From: CAZLDI01 sp964558415
Lineage (GTDB): Bacteria > Chloroflexota > Dehalococcoidia > SM23-28-2 > RBG-16-64-32
DNA: 64,000 nucleotides
Assembly: GCA_964558415.1 (NCBI GenBank)
Contig: CAZLDI010000004.1
Coordinates: 62,001 to 126,000, forward strand
Direction: 5' to 3'
The translations under genes and the position numbers were made by a program. The notes under the pieces were generated by a model. The model made no database searches, was not told the DNA's origin, and saw only the letters and a program-made list of their open reading frames with translations. This document shows, one piece after another, positions 15,585 to 23,891 of the stretch (its first letter is position 1; every line of letters begins with the position of its first letter).

Positions 15585-17762
15585 CTAACGGTTATGGACG
15601 AGCAGGTCCGTTCGCTCTCCCCATTTGTGGAGGAACCGGTAGAAGTTTCGGCGGCTCAAGCGGTCTCTCTCATCCTCCGGCGTCAGCTCCCAATCGACGT
15701 GTTCATGCCGGCGCACCGGTAGGGCCGTGTCGATTACGGCTCTGTAGCCCCGGCTACGCACGGCGAAACTGAAATCGAGGTCTAGGTGGCGGTAGAAGCG
15801 GTATTTCTCATCCAGAAGGCCCGCCTCCTGCAGGACATCGCGGCGAAGGGCCATAACGTAGCCCTCGACGGCGTCGACAGCGCCGGTCGATGTCGCTTCT
15901 TCGAACGTGCGGAGATCGTTGGAGACCACGCCCCACCTGCCTGCGATGCCGACCGTGGAATCGGTGAGGATCGTTGCGAGCTTCGGGAGCAGGTCGCCGG
16001 TGAGTTCGACGCTGGTGTCGATGAACAGCACGATGCGGCCGCGAGCCTGCTTGAGGCTGACGTTTCTGGCCGCCGCAGAGCCAAGGAAGTGGTCCGCGTG
16101 GAATACGCGGAGGCGGCTGTCTTCACCCGCGATGCCGTCAATCAAGCGGCTGCAGTCGTCTTCAAAGCCGTTGTCCACCACGATGATCTCAGAGGCAGCC
16201 GGGGAGCTCCACTTGCGCAAGGAAGCCACACACCGTTCGAGTTCGAGGCACCCCTGGCTGGCGACTATGCTGATGGTGAAGTCCAGGTCCGCCGCACGCA
16301 GCAACAGCGATTCAACGTCGCGGCTTGACGATATTTGCGGCCCCCGATCAAGCCATGGCGCCCGCAGGCATACTTCTGTGCCCGAACGTGTGTCACGAAC
16401 CTCGTAACCGTCAGTGAGGAGCTCATCGCGAATCGCGTCGGCGCGCGCAAACTCGCCCTGCTGTCGCAGTCCGCGACGCATCTTCACTAGGGCTGCGATG
16501 GGCGCCGGAAGACTGGGCTGAGGCTGGGTCTTAAGGAGGTCCAGGCCGAGCAAGCGGTCGAAATCCATGAGGACCTCTCGCTTCAGCGATCCAGGCAAGC
16601 GCGATCTGGCGGTGCGCCAGGCGATGGCCAGGGCGCGGGGGATACTCAGATCGTTTGCCGCCGCTGACCAGAAACCGGCGCGGAGTTTGTCAGCTTCCGC
16701 GGAAGCCTTCTTAGTAAGGCGCCCATCCGACCCATGCATACGACGGCGCAGACGCGCCAGCCCCTTTTGTGCCGCCCGAATGGACCCCAAAGTAAAGTTG
16801 AGCCTGGACCTGTAGTGCGCCATGGCGCAGAGGTAGCGGAAAGCAGCCGGCTCAAACCCGCGACGCTCCAGGTCAGCGATGAGATACGTATTCCCGGTGG
16901 ATTTCGCCATCTTCAGGCCATCAACAAGCAAGTGTTGCGCATGCAGCCAATTGCGCACGTGCCTGCGGCCCAGGTCGGCCTCGCTCTGGGCTATCTCGTC
17001 CTCATGATGCGGGAAGATGTTATCGACGCCACCGGTATGAAAGTCGATCTCCGCTCCGAGGTACCTGGCGACCATCGCTGAGCACTCGATGTGCCAACCG
17101 GGGAACCCTTCACCCCAGGGGCTTCCCCATTTCAGCGATCGCCCGGGCTCAGCCGCCTTCCACAAGGCAAAGTCGCGCTGGTCGCGTTTCAGTGGGTCCG
17201 CCTCGACGCGCACCGCCTCCTCCAGCCCCTCAGCCCGTTGCCGGGACAGCTTCCCATAGTCAGGGAATCGGCTTACGTTAAAGTAAACGTTGCCTTCCGC
17301 AACATACCCGAAGCCGCTTTCCACGAGGCGGTGTGCCAGAGCCACCATCTGAGGCACGTTGTCTGTAGCGCGAGGGAACTCATGCGCGGGAAGGATGTTT
17401 AGTTTCGACTCATCTGCCAGGAAGGCATCCGTGTAGAACGCGGCGATCTGTTGCGGAGTTTTGCCCTCAGCAAGTGCGGCAACGACGACTTTGTCCTGGC
17501 CGCGCTCCAGCATGTCCTGCCGCATGTGACCAACATCGGTAATATTCTTGACCTGGGTCACCTGATATCCCTGAGTCTCGAGTATTCGTCGAAGCCAATC
17601 GGCCATGAGATAAGAGCGCAGATTGCCGATGTGGGCATATCGGTAGACGGTGGGTCCGCACGTGTAGATCTTGGCTCTCCCAACCTCAACGGGGACGAAC
17701 GGCTCTTTCTGCCGTGTAAGCGTGTTGAAGAAGCGAAGATCAACCGACTGCATGGCGCTCAT
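15585..17762 (-). CDS. cysS: Cysteinyl-tRNA synthetase fused to a GT2-type glycosyltransferase
   Basis: A 725-residue continuous frame. Residues 1-470 are a full CysRS: zinc cysteine and HIGN in CGPTVYRYAHIGNL, IECSAM, FPHHEDE, a KMAKS variant of KMSKS, and the C-terminal anticodon-binding part ending near VCLRAPW. From residue 494 (DFTISIVASQ) to the end is a GT2/GT-A domain: EIIVVDNG, GSAAARN, GRIVLFIDTS where a metal-binding DxD would sit (here D-T-S), and a C-terminal RHLDLDFSFAVRSRG acceptor segment. The junction is at about 16283. Stand-alone CysRS ends near 470. Charging tRNA-Cys is well supported; the role of the glycosyltransferase part is unknown. Confidence 0.88.
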   Translation of the reverse strand: MSAMQSVDLRFFNTLTRQKEPFVPVEVGRAKIYTCGPTVYRYAHIGNLRSYLMADWLRRILETQGYQVTQVKNITDVGHMRQDMLERGQDKVVVAALAEGKTPQQIAAFYTDAFLADESKLNILPAHEFPRATDNVPQMVALAHRLVESGFGYVAEGNVYFNVSRFPDYGKLSRQRAEGLEEAVRVEADPLKRDQRDFALWKAAEPGRSLKWGSPWGEGFPGWHIECSAMVARYLGAEIDFHTGGVDNIFPHHEDEIAQSEADLGRRHVRNWLHAQHLLVDGLKMAKSTGNTYLIADLERRGFEPAAFRYLCAMAHYRSRLNFTLGSIRAAQKGLARLRRRMHGSDGRLTKKASAEADKLRAGFWSAAANDLSIPRALAIAWRTARSRLPGSLKREVLMDFDRLLGLDLLKTQPQPSLPAPIAALVKMRRGLRQQGEFARADAIRDELLTDGYEVRDTRSGTEVCLRAPWLDRGPQISSSRDVESLLLRAADLDFTISIVASQGCLELERCVASLRKWSSPAASEIIVVDNGFEDDCSRLIDGIAGEDSRLRVFHADHFLGSAAARNVSLKQARGRIVLFIDTSVELTGDLLPKLATILTDSTVGIAGRWGVVSNDLRTFEEATSTGAVDAVEGYVMALRRDVLQEAGLLDEKYRFYRHLDLDFSFAVRSRGYRAVIDTALPVRRHEHVDWELTPEDERDRLSRRNFYRFLHKWGERTDLLVHNR

Positions 17763-17823
17763 CAGGTGAGATGCGAATTGAGGGGTTATTCGGAGCGAAC
17801 CGCCCCGGTGGTCAGGTTATCTC

Positions 17824-18027
17824 TCATCCGTGTTCACCCTCCCAACCGATTTCAATGTCGCCGGAATCCCACAGGAGGATTGGTACGGTGACGCCGTATT
17901 CGAGAGCTTCATCCCACCACGTGGCGTTCTCGTCTACCCGGCGCTCCTCAAATTCGATTCCGCGCTCATGCAACGCGACGCGCGCTTTGTCGCAGGTGGG
18001 GCAGTTTCGCAGCGTGTATACGATCAA
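17824..18027 (-). CDS. Glutaredoxin/NrdH-like small redox protein
   Basis: A 67-residue thioredoxin-fold protein with CPTC at residues 9-12 near the N-terminus and the cis-proline motif TVPIL at about 47-51. It is a little shorter than typical NrdH or mycoredoxin (75-85 residues), lacking the last helix. Such proteins reduce disulphides using thioredoxin reductase or a low-molecular-weight thiol. It starts at TTG and lies between the MATE gene and the CysRS fusion, all leftward. The context with cysteine-handling genes is suggestive but the partner is not identifiable. Confidence 0.75.
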   Translation of the reverse strand: MIVYTLRNCPTCDKARVALHERGIEFEERRVDENATWWDEALEYGVTVPILLWDSGDIEIGWEGEHG

Positions 18028-18074
18028 CGTCTCGTGCTCGTGCCAATTTTAGCACGGCAGGCGCGGCATCGGAC

Positions 18075-19466
18075 TCAGATCCTGATCCTCTTCCATTTCC
18101 CCTGTCGGAAGCGCAAGAACATGAGCACCGCCCGAGAGTTGATGTCAATCACTGCGGCGACCCACGCACCCGGTACACCCCAACCCAGGGTAATGGCCAT
18201 TAAGTAGGCCGGCACAAGCCGCACGATCCAGGTGGTGCCGGCCATGATGACCAGTACCGACCTGGTGTCTCCCGCCCCGCGTAAGGCTCCGCCCAAAGAC
18301 AGGCTGACAGCGAGAGCGGGCATCGCGAAGGCGAACACAAATAGGAGTTGCCGCCCGATGTGCACCACTTCATCAGCGTCCTCTCCGCCGACGAACAGGC
18401 CGGTGATCTGACCCCCGAGGACCATCATCACGACTGCGAGCGCGCTCATGAACACGAGGGAATAGCGCGCTGTCAGGTAAGCAGAGCGCTCAGCAAGGTC
18501 CGGCCGCTGCGCGCCGAGGCTCTGGCCGACGAGCGCGGTTGTCGCCACACTGAGGGCGAAGCCGACGTTGAACGTGAGACCCTGAATCGCCAGAGTAACA
18601 CCGTGCGCGGCCACCGCGGTCGTGCCCAGGCTGGCGATGATGCGCGTATAGATCATGAACGCAATGTTGAATTGGACCTGTTCGAAGCCCGCCGGCACTC
18701 CAACGGCCAGCACGCGCGAAGCCTCGTGCCTATCGAGTCGATACGCCTCCCATGGCGTCCAGTGGATGATGCGAGTTCCCGACGACAGTATGGCGAGGAC
18801 GACGACCGCGCCGACGATGGCGGCTCCTGTGAACCCAGCGCCTGATCCAAGCACATCCATCCGCGGCGCCGGGCCCTCTCCGTTGATGCAAGCATACGCC
18901 ACGACGACGTTGACAATGTTGATCAGAATGCCGGTCAGCATCGGCGTCCACGTGTCTCCAGCGCCCTGCAGCGAGGCGTTTCCAGCGTATATGAGCGACC
19001 ACATCGGCATACCAACCGCGGCGGCCTTCAGGTAGACCGTCCCCTGGTGCTGCGCCTGCTCTTCCGCGCCCAGCATGCCGAGCCCCCAGCTCCCCAGGAA
19101 CCACATGGCCACGCCGATAACGCAGCCCCAGGCGAAGGACATAATGATTGCGTTTCGCAGTGTCCCTTCTGCCAGATGGCTCTGGCCAGCCCCGACATTT
19201 CGCGCGATGACAGCGGTTGAGCCGACCGCGACGGCTACCATGCCCGCCTGCGAGAACCAGAATATCTGGCCGGCCAAGCGAACACCGGCGAGCGCGTCTT
19301 CCCCGAGATGCCCCACAAGCGCTGTGTCCACGAGCTGAACCATAGAGAAGCTCACCTGCTGCACGACTACCGGCCAGGCGAGCTTGACTACCGAGCGAAG
19401 GAGGTTGGACTCGTCAATCGCCGCCGGCGCAGACACAAGTGCTGGCTCTGGGGAATCTGTCGACAC
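18075..19466 (-). CDS. MATE-family multidrug/toxin efflux protein
   Basis: A membrane protein of about 463 residues with twelve hydrophobic helices in two related halves. MATE signatures include LAWPVVVQQVSFSMVQLVDT at the first helix, VGHLGEDALAG, and the second-half counterpart VGQSLGAQRPDLAERSAYLT. The family exports cationic or other small molecules in exchange for Na+ or H+. I favour a GTG start at 19466 (GAAAGG upstream); ATG at 19505 or an upstream GTG would add residues with no membrane role. It is divergent from the acetoacetate-decarboxylase-like gene. Confidence 0.88.
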   Translation of the reverse strand: MSTDSPEPALVSAPAAIDESNLLRSVVKLAWPVVVQQVSFSMVQLVDTALVGHLGEDALAGVRLAGQIFWFSQAGMVAVAVGSTAVIARNVGAGQSHLAEGTLRNAIIMSFAWGCVIGVAMWFLGSWGLGMLGAEEQAQHQGTVYLKAAAVGMPMWSLIYAGNASLQGAGDTWTPMLTGILINIVNVVVAYACINGEGPAPRMDVLGSGAGFTGAAIVGAVVVLAILSSGTRIIHWTPWEAYRLDRHEASRVLAVGVPAGFEQVQFNIAFMIYTRIIASLGTTAVAAHGVTLAIQGLTFNVGFALSVATTALVGQSLGAQRPDLAERSAYLTARYSLVFMSALAVVMMVLGGQITGLFVGGEDADEVVHIGRQLLFVFAFAMPALAVSLSLGGALRGAGDTRSVLVIMAGTTWIVRLVPAYLMAITLGWGVPGAWVAAVIDINSRAVLMFLRFRQGKWKRIRI

Positions 19467-19622
19467 GATCTGCCTTTCAGTTGAACGGGAGGACGGCCAC
19501 CCCATTATGGCAGCGCCATCCCGCGTACCGGAAGCGGAATGCGGCGCGCCGGGACGCAACGCCGCAACACCCTTTGCGCGTCAGTACTTGTGCAGAAATA
19601 TGACTCAACAGGAGGAGTTCCA

Positions 19623-20459
19623 TTGAGATTCGTGAAGACGCCAGAAGAGATCAGCCGGATTCAGGGCAACTATGCCCGCTGTCACTACATGGGAATGCGC
19701 GGCCTCACTGTGACCTTTGAGACAACGCCTGATGCCATCAGGGCGCTGTTGCCGCCGCCGTTGGAGCCGACCCCTGAGCCTCTCGGCGCCGCCTGGGTCG
19801 GCGAGATCGGGAACTCGAACTGCGTCGGCCCGTTCATGGGCACAGCGCTCTATATTCGCGCTCGCTATCAAAACGTAACCGGTAGCTACTGCATCGCGAT
19901 GCCCACCTCAACGCCGCATTCGGTTACTTTTGGGCGTGAACTCTACGGGGAGCCGAGGAAGCTGGCGAAAATAATCTTCGAGCGACAGGACGAGTTTGTA
20001 TGGGGATCCGCCGAGCGAAACGAGGTGCGGTTCATCAGTCTGCGCGGCCGAATGACCGGGTCCGCCGTGACCGGGAGGCACGAGATGTCAACGTTCCATT
20101 TCAAGTACGCGCTGAAGCCAGACGGTGCCGGCTTCGATTGCCCGCCGGCGCTGGTGCAAGTGACCAGCGATTCAGAAGTAGCCACAGCGGAACGAGGACG
20201 GGGAGAGCTGGTGTTTCGGGACTCGCCCCATGATCCAGTCAGTGACATCCCCGTAAAGCAGATCATTGAGGCGATCTACGCGGAGGGTCACACGTATGTG
20301 ACGGGCCGCACGCTCTGCCAGGTCGACCCGGAACAGTTCCTACCGTACGCGTTCGCCAAGACAGATGCCCTGGAAGTTGTCTCCGACGGCACCCTACTCC
20401 ACGCTCAGGCGGCGCGAAAGACCCGCGCCGGCAAGGGGCAGTGGCGTAGCGTGGCCTAG
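19623..20459 (+). CDS. Acetoacetate decarboxylase family protein with altered lysine site
   Basis: A 278-residue member of the ADC-like family. The core strand reads TFGRELYGEPRKLAK, matching the GREL..YPKKL segment of clostridial acetoacetate decarboxylase, but the first lysine of the pair (the Schiff-base residue, K115 there) is arginine here and only the second lysine remains. The acidic residue that follows the Gly-rich stretch before it also differs (GPFMGT). So the classic decarboxylation is doubtful; family relatives act as aldolase-dehydratases or other enzymes. The start is TTG at 19623 with a perfect AGGAGGAG five bases upstream; longer frames start further left but lack such a site. 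Confidence 0.8.
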   Translation: MRFVKTPEEISRIQGNYARCHYMGMRGLTVTFETTPDAIRALLPPPLEPTPEPLGAAWVGEIGNSNCVGPFMGTALYIRARYQNVTGSYCIAMPTSTPHSVTFGRELYGEPRKLAKIIFERQDEFVWGSAERNEVRFISLRGRMTGSAVTGRHEMSTFHFKYALKPDGAGFDCPPALVQVTSDSEVATAERGRGELVFRDSPHDPVSDIPVKQIIEAIYAEGHTYVTGRTLCQVDPEQFLPYAFAKTDALEVVSDGTLLHAQAARKTRAGKGQWRSVA

Positions 20460-20539
20460 CTGCGCGATAATCTGCGCTGCAATGGCGCAGCGCAGGGACC
20501 ACAAGTGGTTCGCCAAGTTCTGGGGGTGGCAGACCAACG

Positions 20540-21118
20540 TTGAGCCTGAGAGCATTCGCAAGAATGCGACGGGAGGTGGCGGGAGGCGCGAGGAGCAGAG
20601 TCCTTGAGATTGGATGCGGGACCGATGCTAACTTCGCGTACTACGGAGATGCCGCGCAGTCCGTCATTGCGACTGAGCCTGACCCGTTCATGATGAGGCG
20701 TGCCAGGCGCCGGGTTGTGGAAGGCGACCTTCACACTGAACTGGGGTTTGCCGCCGCTCACGATCTCCCCTTCGCGGAACGTCCTTTCGACACCGTTGTC
20801 AGTACTGCCAACATGTGTACCGTCCCCAACGTCGCCCGGGCCCTCGAAGAGATCAGGCGTGTCTTAAGGCCCGGCGGCGAGTATCGGTTTTTCGATCACG
20901 TTCGCTACGAGAATGCGTTCGCGGCGTTCTGTCAGGACCTGGCCACGCCGCTCTGGCGATGGTTCGGTGCTGGTTGCCACCCGAATCGGGATATCGCCCG
21001 AACCATAAGGGACTCCGGCCTGGCCATTCGAGAGCTCAAGGCGGTGAGACCCATGCCTCCCGTACCCCCGATGATTATCAGCCGGCCGTGCATACAAGGC
21101 ATAGCGACAGCCCGATAG
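20540..21118 (+). CDS. Class I SAM-dependent methyltransferase, N-terminus probably frameshifted
   Basis: About 192 residues in this frame. The SAM-binding motif VLEIGCGT is followed by IATEPDPFMMRRA, LPFAERPFDTVVS and EEIRRVLRPGGEYRFFDH, all typical of UbiE-like small-molecule methyltransferases. The expected N-terminus is missing here but appears one frame over: ATG at 20482 reads MAQRRDHKWFAKFWGWQ and would join this frame near 20560-20580 after a one-base change. As it stands translation would need a TTG at 20540. The substrate is unknown. The gene ends five bases before the FAD oxidoreductase start. Confidence 0.75.
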   Translation: MSLRAFARMRREVAGGARSRVLEIGCGTDANFAYYGDAAQSVIATEPDPFMMRRARRRVVEGDLHTELGFAAAHDLPFAERPFDTVVSTANMCTVPNVARALEEIRRVLRPGGEYRFFDHVRYENAFAAFCQDLATPLWRWFGAGCHPNRDIARTIRDSGLAIRELKAVRPMPPVPPMIISRPCIQGIATAR

Positions 21119-21123
21119 GTACC

Positions 21124-22398
21124 GTGACTCACGGAGACGGCTTCGTCTCGCTCACTGACAACCGTGTTCCGGTCGTCGCCAGGCCGGATGTTTTAGTTGT
21201 CGGCGGCGGTTCTGCGGGACTTGCCGCCGCAGTGGCCGCCGGACGAAGCGGCTGCGAAGTCGTGCTGGTGGAACGATTTAGCTACACCGGTGGACTGGCG
21301 ACCGGTGGAATGATCATTCTGCTGCTCACAATGGACGACGGAGCAGGTCGCCAGACGGTCGGCGGAATCTGTCAAGAGATCGTCGAACGCATGGAGCGGC
21401 GCGGGGCAGTACATTATCTCGACAGAGCGCAATGGAACGATCCTGACTCAGCGCTTGTGGAACACGCTCGGCGCTGGGGTCTGGTATGGGGCTCCGGCCC
21501 GCACCGAGTCCGGTACTCCGTAGCGTTTGAACCGCACGAGTTCATCTACGCCGCGGACCAGATGCTGGCGGAGGCCGGCGTTCAGGTACTCTACCAGACC
21601 TGGGGCTGCGAGCCCGTCGTCGAGAACGGGCGGATCACCGCGGTGGTGATCCAGAATAAGGCTGGCCGCCAGGCGATCGTACCGCGGGTGGTGGTGGACA
21701 CTACAGGCGACGGCGACATCTTTGCCGGCGCCGGCGAGCCATACGACCTAGAACGCGTGCACCCATGGCTATGGTTCGCCATGAGCGGCGCGGCGGACGT
21801 TGAGGCCTCGTTCGCTGCAGGCAAAGGATTCTACTTTCGCACCCCGGGCGCGGGACGGATCCTCGTGCCCTGGGGCGGAGAAGGCCGCACCAACCTGACG
21901 ATTGACGCCACGAATCCAAACGAGGTGTCCAGCGCGCTCATCGCGTGCCGGGAACAGGCGATGCAGGAGGCGGACCGCGTAAGGACGAGCGTGCCTGGAT
22001 TCAACGAGGCGACGATATCGCTCATGGCAGACCAGTTGGGCGTCACGGAGTCGCGGCGGCTGCAGGGCGAGTACGTGATGAGGCGAGAGGATCTCGACCA
22101 GCCGTTCCCTGACGTTGTCGCGCGTACGGGCCACTGGACCAAGTACGATTGCGTCTACAATATCCCGTACCGCAGCCTGCTGCCCCGCGGCATCGACAAT
22201 CTCTTGGTCGCGGGCCGCTGCATATCAGCAGACCACAGGGCACACCACGCGACGAAGGAGATCCCTCCGTGTATGGCGACCGGGCAGGCTGCCGGAGTGG
22301 CGGCAAGTATGGCGGCGGCCGCGGACTCAAACGTCAAGAAAGTCGACGTGGCGGTCCTCCAGGACCGCCTACGCGCGCAGGGCGCGATCCTGGAATAG
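21124..22398 (+). CDS. FAD-dependent oxidoreductase (PF12831-like)
   Basis: A 424-residue flavoprotein. The dinucleotide loop VLVVGGGSAGLAAA is near residue 22, followed by the acidic ribose-binding strand end VVLVER, an ATG-like VVVDTTGDGDIFA segment near 195, and a C-terminal NLLVAGRCISADHRAHHA stretch contacting FAD. This family reduces or oxidises diverse substrates, often unknown. I start it at GTG 21124, just after the methyltransferase stop, because the longer open frame from 20815 lies entirely inside the methyltransferase gene. The pair is likely one operon. It converges on the cyclic-nucleotide-domain gene, five bases from its end. Confidence 0.85.
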   Translation: MTHGDGFVSLTDNRVPVVARPDVLVVGGGSAGLAAAVAAGRSGCEVVLVERFSYTGGLATGGMIILLLTMDDGAGRQTVGGICQEIVERMERRGAVHYLDRAQWNDPDSALVEHARRWGLVWGSGPHRVRYSVAFEPHEFIYAADQMLAEAGVQVLYQTWGCEPVVENGRITAVVIQNKAGRQAIVPRVVVDTTGDGDIFAGAGEPYDLERVHPWLWFAMSGAADVEASFAAGKGFYFRTPGAGRILVPWGGEGRTNLTIDATNPNEVSSALIACREQAMQEADRVRTSVPGFNEATISLMADQLGVTESRRLQGEYVMRREDLDQPFPDVVARTGHWTKYDCVYNIPYRSLLPRGIDNLLVAGRCISADHRAHHATKEIPPCMATGQAAGVAASMAAAADSNVKKVDVAVLQDRLRAQGAILE

Positions 22399-22403
22399 AG
22401 GCG

Positions 22404-22832
22404 CTAGTCCGACAAGCGGGATTCGACTTCGCGCAGGCGGCGCACCAGCACCGGAATCATACCGACGGCGATCTCGCAGTGGTTTCTCATCTCCGCCGTG
22501 AAGTCCCATCTTGTCATCGCCAGACATTCGGTGTCCTCTGTGGCGCGAATGGTCGCGACACGGGGAAAGCCCTCGAAGAGGGCCATTTCGCCGAAGAAGT
22601 CGCCCGCTCCAAGGGTGTTCAGTAGCTCCGGACTGCTGGTATCGACCCCTTTGATCACCTCCACTTTGCCGGAGCTGATCACGAAGAATCCAGCGGCCTG
22701 ATCGCCCTCCTTTATCACGATCTCTCCCGACTTGATTGAGCGGGACACCATCAGCTTTCCCAGTCTATCGAGATCGCGCTTCCCAAGTTCGGAGAAGATG
22801 GGGACGTTTTTTAGCATATCTTCGCGGCCCAT
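22404..22832 (-). CDS. Cyclic-nucleotide-binding-domain protein
   Basis: A 142-residue single CAP_ED domain. The jelly-roll pattern is clear: IFSELGKRDLDRL, GEIVIKEGDQAAGFFVISSG, then the phosphate-binding cassette FGEMALFEGFPRVATIRA (about 80-97), which retains the Glu and Arg that bind cyclic nucleotides in CRP-like proteins. No DNA-binding domain follows, so it is not a CRP-type regulator; it probably senses cNMP for a partner protein or is a free-standing receiver. Monocistronic, with about 100 bases of spacer before the hydrolase gene. Confidence 0.85.
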   Translation of the reverse strand: MGREDMLKNVPIFSELGKRDLDRLGKLMVSRSIKSGEIVIKEGDQAAGFFVISSGKVEVIKGVDTSSPELLNTLGAGDFFGEMALFEGFPRVATIRATEDTECLAMTRWDFTAEMRNHCEIAVGMIPVLVRRLREVESRLSD

Positions 22833-22936
22833 GTACTATCCTCCGGAGCTTAAACGTTCGTCTTGTCGAATCGATGTCAGATGCGGCCCATTATTGCCAA
22901 GATTCCCGCGCGCGTCAACGTCCGGCGCCAGCGACA

Positions 22937-23440
22937 TCAAACGGGTGCGCCGGCGTGTACTTCCGAGAGGAACCCGGTCAGCACACGATTGAACTCCGCT
23001 GGTGTCTCGAACTGAGGCGAATGGCCGGCGCCGGGAATGATCTCCAGGCGGCTGCCAGCGATGCGAGCGTTCATCTCACGAGACGGCTGCACGAATGGAT
23101 CATCGTTCTCGCCGCAAACGATCAGAGTGAGCACCTTGATTTTGTGCAATTCGCCGAGGAGTGGCTTACGATCCTGCATCGCGAACCCGCAAAAGACGTA
23201 AGCATCGACTGAAGTCATGAGAAACTGCTCTCGCCAGACATCGACGAAGTCGGGACGAGCCTGCGGTGGCAAAGGCGTGAGGCGCAGCTGCTCCTCAAAC
23301 ACCGCCTCCATGCCCTGCTCCCGCGCGATCCGGAGAAGCGCTTCGCGTGCCTGCCAGCGATCTCGAAAGGCCGGCGTGCTGGGGACTTCCGCCGTCGGTA
23401 TCGACGAGAACGAGCGCCCCAACAGCATCGCCGTGAGCAA
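22937..23440 (-). pseudogene. Alpha/beta hydrolase, C-terminal part (frame 2 of a broken gene)
   Basis: The useful part runs from about 23405 down to 22937: cap-domain sequence TAEVPSTPAFRDRWQA, then the core strands VLTLIVCGENDDPF with the catalytic aspartate, and GAGHSPQFETP with the catalytic histidine. The nucleophile half of the same protein lies in another frame (23756-23405). The first 12 residues from the ATG at 23440 are an out-of-frame reading of that half. Joined, the two give about 273 residues, the normal size of this family. One base gained or lost near 23405 explains the break. Confidence 0.7.
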
Positions 23441-23756
23441 GTGCGATCTGCTGCGCGACCATGCCTCCCATCGAGTGCCCGACCAGATAACACTCGGCTA
23501 TGTCGAGCTGCCGCATCACGCCATGGACATCCCCGGCCAGCAATTCGGCCGTGTAGTCCTCGCGTCTCGTGGGCTTCCCCGAGAGACCGTGACCGCGCAG
23601 GTCCACCGAGACCGTTCGGTAATGCGGGGTGAGTGCGGGCACTGTAAGCGCCCAATTGCGCGAGTTGCCGATGTTTCCGTGGATTAGGACTATCGGGAAG
23701 CCGTCTCCTGATTGTCGATAGTAAATGTCTATGCCGTTGACGGTGGCCTGGGGCAT
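23295..23756 (-). pseudogene. Alpha/beta hydrolase, N-terminal part (frame 1 of a broken gene)
   Basis: Residues 1-118 are a normal alpha/beta-hydrolase start: VNGIDIYYRQSGDGFPIVLI, the oxyanion loop HGNIGNSRNW, DLRGHGLSGKP, and the nucleophile elbow GHSMGG. After LVLVDT the frame becomes arginine/serine-rich junk up to the stop at 23295, while the continuation (TAEVPSTPAF...) is in the next frame. It lies leftward and divergent from the aldehyde oxidoreductase operon. Whether the break is biological or a sequencing error cannot be told from the window; the rest of both halves looks intact, which favours a recent event or an error. Confidence 0.7.
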
Positions 23757-23815
23757 AAGTCGGTTCCTCCAGTCTGAAGCATCGAGAGTATATCACGGCC
23801 TTCATGCGATTCGTG

Positions 23816-23845
23816 TTGACAGCCGAATCGGGGTAAACGTATCGT
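23816..23845 (+). promoter_or_regulatory. Promoter of the aldehyde oxidoreductase operon
   Basis: TTGACA (23816-23821, perfect) and TATCGT (23840-23845) are 18 bases apart. A transcript from here would start near 23852, downstream of the GTG at 23844, which supports using the start at 23892 for the iron-sulphur subunit. Function is inferred from position. Confidence 0.5.
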
Positions 23846-23891
23846 GAGGAACGATTTGGCACCGGGCCCGACGGGAGAAGGAACACTGCCA

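Noticed and set aside
20815..21123. Upstream extension of the FAD oxidoreductase reading frame
   Set aside because: The extension overlaps the methyltransferase gene and lacks family sequence; GTG 21124 is a better start.
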